From: Apostichopus japonicus
Lineage: Eukaryota > Echinodermata > Holothuroidea > Aspidochirotida > Stichopodidae
Length of the DNA stretch: 64,000 nt
Assembly: GCF_037975245.1 (NCBI RefSeq)
Contig: NC_092569.1
Coordinates: 15,681,501-15,745,500, forward strand
Direction: 5' to 3'
This document shows, in pieces, positions 42,250 through 53,205 of the stretch. Made by a program: the position numbers and the translations under genes. The notes beneath the pieces are model-generated. The model had not been told where the DNA came from and searched no databases. It saw only the letters and a program-made list of their open reading frames with translations. The number at the start of each line of letters is the position of its first letter. Within the stretch, counting starts at the first letter, position 1.

Positions 42250-45200
42250 ATGGCAAGATTGGACATTTTAACCATCCTCATAGTTTCTTTTGGACTCTTT
42301 GGCTATGCCGTTGGTAAGTTCAGAAGATATTCTAAAGTTGAGCGGGAATGGGACTAGGTTGTTTGGAAGCGAGTGCCACTCCTTGTGGGTGAGGGCGGAC
42401 ATTGGGGAGATGCTGTCTGTTACACAATGTATGGAATTTATTGAAGCCTAATTGGTAGAGATTTTATCGATTTTGATATTCGAACAATCTTTTACAACCT
42501 TTGTCAAACAACCTATCCTTAAGCATGCCTTTTCCCATTATCGCGTCGACTCCAACTATAATCAGATGCCTATCATATTGAGATATATACTTAAACTGCC
42601 AGAGACGTACTGCCAGAGGGAATATTCAAGATTTACATATCCAAATTATGTTTTAATATTCAACGGGTACTTAATATATTGCTTTTGAAATGAAGTGTAT
42701 CCGGAGACTTCTCCAGATCCATCACACTTCGCACACCACTAACAAGCAAGTATGGCAAGTAATGGAGAGTTTTATAGGCCGGGGAACAGGAACCCCTCCT
42801 TTCAGTGGTGAAAAGAAGGAAACTTCAGTGGTTTGGTCATGTAATTAGACAGAAGAACAGTCTGGCAAACACTATATTGGAAGGAGGGACATATGGGGTA
42901 CGAAGGAGAAACAGGTCGGTTAAAACCTGGATTGACAACATAAAAACCTGAACCGGGATGTGCTTAAACCAGCGAATAAGAACAACTGCCGATCGTGAAT
43001 TGTTGAAAGCTTGTGTCGTGTCATCATGTCGCCCCAACGGCCTTCAAGCTATGGGACATAGATAGATAGATATATTTAATATATAATTCTTGCATTGACT
43101 GCCTTGACGCCATTTTTCTAACCGATTCTTATGGCTACCTATAAACAGAAGGGCAGTCAGAAATGAAATCCAAAGTCTTGCGGCATACTTGTGTGATGTA
43201 TATTAAAGAAAAATCATGATGTTTATGTTAACCGTCCAACTTCGTACTGAAATTTCATTTGCACCAGATTTGTGTAGTGAGTTCGTATTTCGTACTGATA
43301 ATCTATCGTAACTACCAATATTCGTACTCTGGGATTTAATAGAGAAATCAACAAGTCCATTATAATAGCTGAAGTCAAGCTTTTGGAGTATATTTGCCGT
43401 GATATCACAGACCGATTACTGCGTGTGATCCAACATTCTGGAGGGGTCGATGGTTTGGCCAGTCAAAACTAGGTTCCCCTTAAATCGACCATATCTCGAG
43501 TTTAGGTAAAGTATATTAAGATGTGGTTTTCAACTAGCACTGAGGAATATTCGTTTCTTTAATATAAGTTGCCTAGATCCATTGTATACTTGCACTTCTA
43601 CCCATACCAAGAGGAAATCATCTTGCACTATATATAATTAAACAAATCTGACTTGATGAAGTGATGTTAGTTATACTGGACGGTCTGTAACATATCATTC
43701 CGTATATCAATATATAGCCATAGCTGCATACTAATATAGTATCATTTTAGGTTCATCGTTGGATATTTGGATCGTGAGATCGTTGGAAGTATTTCCTTCC
43801 CCAAACCCCGCACTCCATGATATCTGCGCCAGATATTACAGACATTTGCTGCACTGATCATCAACTTTGTAAACTCTTTTTCAACACCCAGCAAGGACCT
43901 GCTATATGCAGAGCCATTGTGATGGTATCAAGTTCAGATGGATTGTTAACAAACGTGGATTATGTCACTGCACCAAGATGCAATTAGGAGGAGCAATCTT
44001 GGATCTCAGCAATATGACGGATTTCATCGTCTTTGATGAGCCAATGGTATCAGCAGATCGGACAACAGTGCAACGCTTTCTACGTGACCACGGTAAGTAA
44101 ATCATTTGGATGTTACGTAGAATGCTGCATGTTTTTAGGATACTGGAAGAGAAAGTACGTGGTCAATGTCTTAGTCCTATAAATATTTCTTACACTGCGA
44201 AATTTAAGTCACTCAAATCATATAGCAAGTCTTTTATGCAATCTGCAAAGTTGAAGACTTTTTGTTGATTTGAGTAATTTGTGGTGGACGGTAAGAGATA
44301 CTGTTACACGAGGGAAAGGTAGGGGGAGGAGTTCATGTACGCAAAGCGTGGCCGTACAATCGGGCGAGGTTATATACAAGTACAGATACATTTTGGACAC
44401 AGATATTTTCCTCTTATAGCACAAATATTCATTGGAAGTAAAACACGTCATAAATACATTTTGGGGGTTGGGTGTCGTTCGATACGATGATATGGTTTGC
44501 ACAAACAGACACATCTAATGTACATATTTATTGTGAAAATGGAGACTCATACCCAATCATCATCATTGGTCTTTGTAACGGGGATGATCTCTGTCACCAG
44601 TAACGTCACCCTGTACACACAGAAAACAGAGTTACTACTGTAATTCTGAAAGTTCTGTACCAAAGTAAAAACTGGATCGTGCTAGAAATCAGTAGCATAT
44701 TAGGATTACAGTAAGAACTGAGGATATTTGTAATCCCAGTATTTACTGTGGTACAACACTTGAAGATTTACAGTAGATGCTGTTATCTCTGTTTGGATCG
44801 GCTGGAAACGTCCCCAAATAGCTACGAAAGATCTTATTCAATTTGGGCAACCGATTCACACAGAGATAACAGTAATAACTGTAACTCTTAAAGTTTTGTA
44901 CCACAGTAAATGCTAGATCGTGCTGATAAATATGATAAATAGGTAGCATGTGATATTAAGATAATAGTAAGAACTGAGGATATGTGTAATTCCAATAAAT
45001 GCATCAAACTGGATTTGTTCGGATTACACATATCCTCAGTTCTTACTATTATAATCCTAATAGCACATGCTACTGAGTTATAGCACGATCCAGTTTATAC
45101 TGCGGTACAAAGCTTAAGATTTACAGTAGTTACTGTAGTCTCTGTGTGTATCGGGAGATTTGGGAGATAAGACGGACTTTATGTCTCCTCCCACCTACAG

Positions 45201-48200
45201 ATTTAAGACTTGGTCAAGTCTAAGTATGACATTCTCCAGTTTCATGGTTTGCTGTATCTATTTCAACGTTTGTGTTCTGTAATGGATATGAGTTTTGCAA
45301 ATGTTTAATCTAAAATATTGAAGCTCTAAACATGACGTAAAAATGACATCACTTTCTTTCAAATAAAACAAAATGGCAAACAGAGAAAAAAAATGGAACA
45401 TTTTTCAGTTCCTTGTGGCACTGTGAAATAAAAAAGTTACAAGCTATAGCTCCTTTCTCAATAGGATATCTCCGGACAAACGAAACAAGATTGTTCTAAG
45501 CTGTTTGAGGGAGTTGTACTTCACAAGGATCTCTGTCGTTTATTAGCTAAAAGAAAACCCTACACGATTGGCTTTTATTCTGTTTTAATTGTTATTTCTA
45601 TGTTCTTTAGGAGCCGGGGTGACATACACTGATTGTCTCGATGCTTACAACGCCGGGTTCAATGAAAGCAAAGTATATTCAATTCTGCCCAGTTGGTCTA
45701 ATAACTGCTTCGATGTGTTTTGCAACATGTCCGATGGTGGTGGCTGGACGGTAATTGTTTTCTACACTTGTTTACTATAGGCGTACGCAATGGTGGGGAA
45801 GAGGAGTGGGGGGCGAGGTACTTTCAGTCAAGGTCCTTCATAATTTATTTATTTGCACAACCTTGCTACTTCATTGGTAGCCAAAAGAAATGCACCATGT
45901 GATAACTTTGATTTTTTTTCTGGGACCTAGCACATGGGAGGTCGCATGGAACAACTGTACAGCCATGTCCCTCCTTCGTACAATTTCACCAGCCAACAGC
46001 CCAGCCCGTGTCTACTTATAAATTAAATGCGTTTATTGGAGTCTATAAGCTACATCACGGTAGATATGGGCTTTACAATTGATACGCAAAATGTTTCCAA
46101 TTTCACGAGGTTTACTTAATAAAAACTTTATCATTCTGCAACAAAATGTTGAAATGATATTATTCTGATGATATAATAATTAATAAGTTTGTTAGGAAAT
46201 GTGAAATTGAAGAAATATATAAGTAATCGAATTATCATTTTAAACCAAATGTTGTAAATAATGACTTTCGGAGAGTAATTCAACTTTTCTTTTTGAAAAA
46301 TGTTGAATTGGTAAAAAATATATCATTTGTTCCAAGTTGTTAAATTGATGAAATGATGACATATGATAAATAATCATTTTGTCTCTTTGGAACAAAACGG
46401 TGAATATCTCACTTATTAGCGTCCACCGTTATCATTTATTATAGGTAAGATGCCATTTTGTTACAAATTGTTAACATATTACCTGATAAACAATTAATCA
46501 TTTGGTTGAGCATTGTTACTATATAGCTGTACGAAACTATCTCAACACTTAGACGGCTATATGTGCACCGTACCCATTTTAACATTGTTTTAACGCGTGA
46601 CCCAATTCCACTATTCGAAATATAATCTAAATATGCAATGTTCTTTATGGCTCCTTAATAGATATATATGTTAAAATGGTCACGATCCTTTACAATTTAC
46701 GAGCCGTCACACAGTATGAAAGTGGTACGGTTGATTATTCACTAATGTCACGCGACAATCCATCCCTGGTGCGGGTTTTGTTTGTGGGGGGGGGAGGGGG
46801 GCCCGATAATCAATCATGTGCTCGACGTACACTGGTCATTGACAACTTGTACTTGTATTGATATTTCTGGGACTCTTCGATGGGTGCTAATCGAACTTTG
46901 GATGAAACCAAAAGCCACTCATTCTTTCAAACAACAGGTGTTTCAACGAAGGGTCGATGGATCGGTAGATTTCAATCGTAGCAGGACCGACTATAGAAAC
47001 GGATTCGGTCAACTTGAACACGAGTTCTGGCTGGGTAATGAGAAACTATACCGTTTGACTAACCATGGCGAGTATCAACTCCGCATCGATCTGGTGAGCA
47101 GTGAAGGGAAGCCTTACTACGCCAAGTACGACTTCTTCCGCATCAACAATGAAAGCGATTGCTATCGATTATCTGGCATCGGCAAATACAACGGAACTGC
47201 AGGTGTGCATTACTTTTTACTTCGATTGACGGGTGCGTTAGTTTTGTACTATACGCACCGAATTCATGCAGATAATTGAATAAAGGAAAATGTCGAGAAA
47301 AAAAAACCCTGATGTGGTTTTATTTTTAGTAATCCTATTTTTGTAATAAAAAAGTCTCCTTTTGAGATTAGTACAAATTATGGTAATACTTACTTGGCAT
47401 ATTAAGAACTGATATGTAGGTTACAGAAATTTGCATTGAAAAGACCGAAACTTTTCACACTGCCAGAAGAAAAAAAGGAAAAACTATGGTGCGAGTAAAA
47501 GGTTATATAGTATCGAAGTAAATATACTGCTTCATTTATGATATTTACATATCTTATTAATTATATATAGCATTATATATCGCATATATAGCTTAATTAT
47601 ATATAGCATGCAGTAATAAATATATCATATTCCATGTAAAATATATAGTAACTTCCACGTAAAAATAAATCTTATCTTCCACGTTTAAAATATATATCAT
47701 TAACTTTCACGGTGAAAAACTTATATTATGATACTCACAATCGATGAGTAATGACAACACGATACAAACTACTCGTGTTAGTCCAAGCCATATCCAACCA
47801 TTCAACTTACGGATAAGTAGTGTTATTTGCTAATGGACTTCGTTCGCTTTATAGTAGTTGCGCCACCCGGCTGTCCCACCACCTGATTACATGTCTATAC
47901 AGGCACATGGTGAATTATGATATCTTTTATTACGTATGATGATCATATATATATTATTTTAACGTGGAAACTTATATTCTGTTCTGTTGCACAGAAAACA
48001 AAAAATTTTCCTTTTAAGATGCGATATATTTTTCTGGGAAAAACTATATAATGATGTATATTTTACCGTGGGATATACAAAAATATTTATTTCCCAGGAC
48101 GATATATTTATATTTCTGTGGGAGATAATAAATATTTATTTACGTGGAAGATATATACATTTTTCGGTGGAAGATAATATATTTTTCAACGTGAAAGATG

Positions 48201-49069
48201 ATATATATTCAACGTGAAAGATAATATATATTTTAACGTGGAAAGATAATATATATTCCTGCATGGTATATATGAATATATGATTAAAAGAGCTATATAT
48301 TTAATTTGATAATATATCCCCCTTTCTCGCACCCCAAACAACAACGTTTGTTTGTTTAATTTTTCAAATAAGCTTAGAGAAGTGAGTCGAATTCACACTA
48401 CATTTATTCAATTAATACATAATATTTGTATGTTAGATCTAATTCATTGTCATTCTTACTTTTTGATATGAATTGACTAATTAATGTAATTAAGAATAAT
48501 ACTAATTCTAATTTATTGTCTTGTAATCACATAACGTTTTGTTACAGTCAGATAAAGCCATTTCATTTTTCAATGAAAAGTAATCATGGGATTGAAATAA
48601 GTTTGTTTGAACTTCTAATTAAATTTACTATAACTTCCGAAATTCAGATCATAACTGACATGCGTATCATAATAAACAAATTATAACAAACTACGATTTC
48701 AAGTCAGTTAAGATTCCGAAAACTTCGCTGTCAAGATACTACTTAATATTTCTTCTATAACAAATATTCCTTTTCTTGCTACCTTTTTCTTTTATTACAG
48801 TGAATAGCAGTGATCCAGAGGAGGTGGGTATGTCCGCTCACTTGAACCAAACCTTCAAACACACTTTTCCCGAGAACTCCGCTTGTAATTTCTCGTGTAC
48901 GGGTGTAAGTTTTAAAGGTGGATGGTGGTTCCTTGAACCATTCTGTGATAATTCAAACCTAAACGGTAAATATCGAGATGAAGTCATTTGGAATTCTCTT
49001 CCTGGAGGAAAATATAATAACATCTCGTTCACGGAGATGAGCATCAAACCTAATAATGATACAAATTAA
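42250..49069 (+). CDS. Secreted fibrinogen-related (FReD) protein, 312 aa
   Basis: Exons 42250-42313, 43892-44092, 45611-45750, 46938-47202 and 48801-49069 total 939 nt. GT-AG junctions have phases 1,1,0,1 and remain open to TAA. Exon 1 is a signal peptide (MARLDILTILIVSFGLFGYA). Exon 2 (residues 22-88) is an unrecognised module with cysteines at 25, 31, 46 and 48 and an acidic C-terminal half. Exon 3 opens the FReD: TDCLDAYNAG, then FDVFCNMSDGGGWT. Exon 4 is the core: VFQRRVDGSVDFNR, NGFGQLEHEFWLGNEKLYRL, YQLRIDLVSSEGKPYYAKYD. Exon 5 is the C-terminal subdomain: SACNFSCTGV, GGWWF, PFCDNSNLNGKYR and FTEMSIKP. The usual calcium-binding D-N-D cluster before this cysteine is not evident, so ligand binding may differ from ficolins. 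No collagen or long coiled coil is present. Likely a secreted lectin-like or matrix protein. Confidence 0.88.
42698..43075 (+). pseudogene. Degenerate LINE 3' end (RTE/Jockey-like C-terminus)
   Basis: In intron 1 of the central FReD gene. One frame reads RRLLQIHHTSHTTNKQV; after a frameshift come VKRRKLQWFGHVIRQKNSLA, NTILEGG, RRRNR and KTWIDNIK, then an in-frame TGA where a Trp is expected, then TADRELLKACV. This is the familiar RRKLxWxGHVxR...RRRGRPxxxWxDDI tail of several LINE clades. It ends in a (GATA)n tail at 43060-43073, which suggests the genuine element 3' end. The copy is dead. Confidence 0.8.
44611..45160. mobile_element. Compound palindromic MITE
   Basis: Outer ends CACACAGAAAACAGAG (44618) and CTCTGTGTG (about 45150) are complementary. 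Inside are four related arms: 44618-44700 forward, 44735-44796 reverse, 44855-44990 forward and 45020-45157 reverse. All contain variants of ACAGTAATTACTGTAA, TTGTACCACAGTAAA, GATCGTGCT and AGTAAGAACTGAGGATAT. The left pair is a shorter hairpin, the right pair a longer one, joined by about 60 bp. It looks like two partly deleted copies of one palindromic element. It occupies intron 2 of the FReD gene. Confidence 0.75.
46785..46802. repeat. G run before the central FReD exon
   Basis: GGGGGGGGGAGGGGGG about 135 bp before the splice acceptor of the 265-nt FReD exon. Confidence 0.7.
47540..48310. mobile_element. AT-rich foldback element with CACGT-bearing subrepeats
   Basis: The left half carries TTCCACGTAAAAATA, CTTCCACGTTTAAAATATAT and TTTCACGGTGAAAAA; the right half carries the complements: TTTACGTGGAAGATATATA, CAACGTGAAAGATGATATAT and TTTAACGTGGAAAGATAATA. 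Outer blocks AGCATGCAGTAATAAATATA and TATATTCCTGCATGGT also match inversely. The unit of about 20-28 bp is repeated some six times on the right. Total about 0.75 kb, in intron 4 of the FReD gene. No target-site duplication could be fixed. Confidence 0.65.
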
Positions 49070-51169
49070 AAGAAAATGTCAGAAGTGTGGAAAATGATGG
49101 TTTTTTGTCTTTCGTTCCAAGTTACCTTTTTATGGCTTTGTAAAACAACTTTCACAGATGATGTATAAACCCAATCTCACAAGATTTGGGATAAATGCTG
49201 AGGAACGGAATTATTTGAGTATTGATGTTTTTATGTTCGTTATTACAACTTTAATTGTCTGTAGTCCAGTCGCATACGATAGAGAGATAGGGGGACGGGA
49301 GAGGAGGAGGTTATCGCCCAATATCCATCGTCAATCAGGGGAAAACATTCCATCGGGAGAGTTTTAAATTCCGCCTGGAAAGACGATTAAACTACTCGCT
49401 TGGCTTGGGACACTGCTGAATCGTGGGAAGGGGAGGTGTGCGCACCCTCATTTCACATCATACACATGTTACAAGGGGCACAACTTTGTACGTAGATCTC
49501 GTTATAGAGCTTGACTCTAAATATGCATATTGGAATACACCGTTTGGAGTCAAATGATATATATATTTGTATTTGTCTAGAGAGGAGCCCCCAACTCCCT
49601 CACTTGGATAACGAATCCAACCACCCTCCTGATGCATCCCCTCTATAAAATCATGGATCTCCCTTTGGCCTTTCCATAGAGCTTCATGCCCCTGTCTAAA
49701 TCATTCCGGAGTCGGGGGAGGGTGGATTTTACCCTCCCAGCTTTGACATCCTGTCCACGGATTTGTACAGTCTGGAATGACTAGAAAATAGAAATTAAAA
49801 AGAAAGAAGGTTTCACGCAATAGTGACATATATCACATCATAGATTGACAAAATGGCAAGCCCGTGACATAAGTTATAAATACCCGATACATTTTAGATG
49901 GAGCAATATTTTACTAGATATTTGAGATGGTTTTTCAGCCCTACAAGATCTCTATCACATGAGCCTAAATATGGTGAATGGGTTAACGTCTCCGTTAAAG
50001 GCAGGATTATAATTTTCATATGTCATAATCCAATGGAAAACATTGTATGGAGGTAATGTTTATATTAATATAGAGGTTTTCAAGACGTTCACGTTTAGAA
50101 TATGTTAAAAATCTGGAATGCTCCTTTAAGGCTAAACTGATGATGACACCATCTCATCGGTGCAGGCCCAAATGTTAACGTTAATCCATCGTGTTTATTA
50201 ATTATAATAACCCACCAAAGATATTTATATTAACTTTATTCAAACAATTTAGTATCCTTGGATAACATTCGATACCGGTTGTCCTTGACCAATTTCAAAC
50301 GCGTTGAACAACTTGTCAATTGAGCCTATGAAGGTGCTCTGTTTTTGCCCATTTTTGTTTTGTGTTGCCTTTGAGGAACTGACCTATAATGGCTTGTGTA
50401 TTAGACTAGAAATTACAGTCACTTTAATTGATGCATTTCATCTGTTTAATGGGTCATATGTCAGAACAAGATAGTATAATATAATGCAACCTAGACTAAA
50501 CGGCAGCATTTTTTAACGGTCTTCAGCATATCAAAATTAACTTTATTCGTTAAAATCAACAGTAAATGTAATTATACATGATCTGGTAAAAAGATAATCT
50601 ACAAAAAGAAAAAATACTGTTTGGAAACTGCTCATACTGCAACATGCCTGTGTTAATAAAATATGTAAACGTTAGAGGGCCTTATTGTCGATCCTGTTAA
50701 GAACTCATTAAGAGACACAGAAAGACAGACAGCTAAACTGATATCCTGCTAGGATCTGAAATGTCAGGCCCTCTGACTTTTACAGATAAATTACAATATA
50801 TGTTAATTTAATGCTTTTTCAATTATGTTTCAATAATAATATTACCATGTTTGTATTTGTGTTAGGTTTACATGATAGATACGTGTATGATTAGGAAAAC
50901 TGAATTGATGTTGTTCTATATTTTCTCTCAATAAATCATTGAAGGAAACTGAAAACTTGGACTTTATTTATTTTGAATTGATGTTGCTGAGCCTTCAATT
51001 AGATTCAACATTATATACTAAAATCCAAACAGCATTTGAACACATTATAAAGTGTCATTCTTTGAAAAAAAGAATTGACGATGTCTAATTTACCGGATGT
51101 ACAATATGTGATGAATGCTAACATTGATCATGACTGGCGCGAACTTGATTGAAGGTCAAGGAATGGGAA
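49070..51169. other. 3' region of the central FReD gene and intergenic DNA
   Basis: The first clear AATAAA after the FReD stop lies near 50930, which would give a long 3' UTR; a weaker signal may be used instead. A block at about 50673-50776 is bordered by AGAGGGCC and GGCCCTCT and could be a small inverted-repeat element. Nothing else was recognised. Confidence 0.4.
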
Positions 51170-53205
51170 GGGCGGGGGCGATTTTTTTTCCCAAACAGAT
51201 TTGCAATTACGGAGTTTTCAGCCAATCAGATTGCTCGTGACGTCAGCATCAATAATAACCATCGCTTGGAAGTTCGAAGACATATACTGAGTTACACACT
51301 GACAGGGGCGCCGTTTCCCGCAGGGACACGGGGACGCGTCCCCACCAAAAATTTCAGAGGTGGGGACATGGTATACCATGTCCCCACCATCTTTTGAGTG
51401 AATTTTGGAAGTCCGACTATCCATGATATCCTGCTATACCGCGTTAGTCGTAAAGATCTCAAGTACCCATTAGGCGTTATCAAAATAAGCAACAAAACTA
51501 ATGAATGAGCGAATGCAAAAGATGGAACTCCCAAATTATCGCGGAGAAATTCATTTCTAATAAACCAGATGCACGGAGAAAAGTATTCGGATATTTCAAG
51601 TAGGAAGGTAGGTCACACAAGGTACGTCGCTACCGATTACTGGTAGTCTTGGGTTGAATGGGTTCCCCGTATGTAGTCCATGAGCTAGCAAACATTTATT
51701 GCACGTTTCAAATACAAAAAGTTTGACTATATAAATGGATAGGGGTGGTTTGAGAACGCTGGAATTAACAGTTAAAGAAAATTGGAAAAAAAAGTTTCCA
51801 AAATGCTGCGTGTAGCCGCGTGGTCCCTCAGACGAGGACGTTAAATGGAAGTCCTGATGGTAGGATAGCCACCCCTACCTGGTCTCTAAACTTTTAGATA
51901 AGAGTAGCGTGTAAACACGATATTTATTCACTTTCGTACCGGTTTTCCTAAGTTCACACTTGCCACTTACTCCCCTTCCACTGGCTGATTTTGCACTCCA
52001 ACGACTGATGCTGCTCATCATACCTCTAGTTGACCCTGTTCGCCTTTCTCCAGCACAATATTCTATTTCATCTGCTTTGTTTATTTGTTGTTATCTGTTT
52101 GTCTGAGAGCTTATGCAGAACCCAGCGGTCGAACCAGGAGGGAAGGACTCCCTGTTCAGTCTTGTTTGTGTATTCCAATGTTGTTGTTGTTGTTGCGTCA
52201 ACTTGCGTGTAGCTCCCAGCACATATTAATGGGACCCCACGCCCAACTGCCCAAAGGGCGGTGAAGGAAGGTGAAGATGGACTAATTTCTTGTTTTATAT
52301 CGGCTCATTATGATGTTTGTATTTGATAAATTTATCATCAGTAACTCTTATTCTTGTATTTTTTAATTACTATTTTTCATGAAACATTTAAAACCGTGAA
52401 ATATTAAAATGAATGACCCATTTTTGATCATAATTGTGTCTGGGAAATGCAATTTCCGGCAATCTGGGGGGTTACATCTGTCAAAAAAATTTCTGGTACG
52501 CTCCGCGCGAACCCATGGTCGCGCTCCGCTTAGTTAGTCACGTCCCCACCAATTTTCAAAACAAAACGGCGCCCTTGCACACTGACACTTGATTGAGTCT
52601 AGTTAAGGGGTTTCCCTTCAAACGCCCTAACTTTACTTTGAATGCTTGGATTACATGTTGACCTCACTAATGATACATACGCTACATTCTATTTGGTTCG
52701 TGTTTACGTTATCCACGATTCGTGAGCCGTTCTATTGAAATCAGAATTCGTTTCGTGGAATGTGTAGGCCTACACTAAAAGCAATTTCACGACGCTAGTT
52801 CACGAGTCTTGAGTGAATATACGCAAAACAGTATATTGTATAGTATGATATATTTCCGTCACTGCACTGTGTACAGAGTTATAATACATATAGGCCTACA
52901 GCGCACGAAACTTTCACTGTGCGATGTTATCGATTAATGCCTTCACAGAAAACTTCGATCAAAGTAGATCATACAATACTAGTGTGCTAAATATGTCTAA
53001 ACCAATTCCAAACATATCTAAATATATTATGTACGAAAAGCTACGGGTAATTTTGAACGGGTATATCTTCGTTGCAACAAATGGATGCAGAACCTCGAAG
53101 TGAAGGTTTCTATGGTGATGACGTAACTTTTCCGACCAATCATGAACGACTACGCACACTTGCAAACCTGTTTGGGAAAACAAAACAAATCGCGGGCGGG
53201 GGGAG
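51170..53205. mobile_element. MITE copy 1, interrupted by an hAT-like insertion
   Basis: Left end GGCGGGGGCGATTTTTTTTC then CCAAACAGATTTGCAATTACG; the right end is its inverted complement (GCAAACCTGTTTGGGAAAAC...CGCGGGC), a TIR of roughly 40 bp. Removing the insertion 51303-52585 leaves about 750 bp that match copy 2 (55650-56381) along its length in reverse orientation. Matching blocks include AATCAGATTGCTCGTGACGT, ACGCTACATTCTATTGGTTC-like and AGGCCTACACTAAAA. No coding capacity. Confidence 0.85.
51303..52577. mobile_element. Non-autonomous hAT-like element (copy B) nested in MITE
   Basis: Starts CAGGGGCGCCGTTT and ends AAACGGCGCCCTTG, so the TIR is CARGGGCGCCGTTT. It is flanked by the 8-bp direct repeat CACACTGA (51295-51302 and 52578-52585). 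An 8-bp duplication with a CAGGG terminus is the hAT signature. The inner left end has a palindrome around GGGGACATGGTATACCATGT then CCCC (51362-51387). The right end shares GGTACGCTCCGCGCGAACCC and GCGCTCCGCTTAG with copy A at 37317. A middle block at 51830-51880 (GTCCCTCAGACGAGGACG) resembles retroposon 3' sequence. No transposase. Confidence 0.85.

Noticed and set aside
43751-43860. Earlier acceptor (TTTTAG at about 43750) for exon 2 of the central FReD gene
   Set aside because: In the required phase the reading meets a TGA before the cysteine module; the acceptor before 43892 keeps the frame open.
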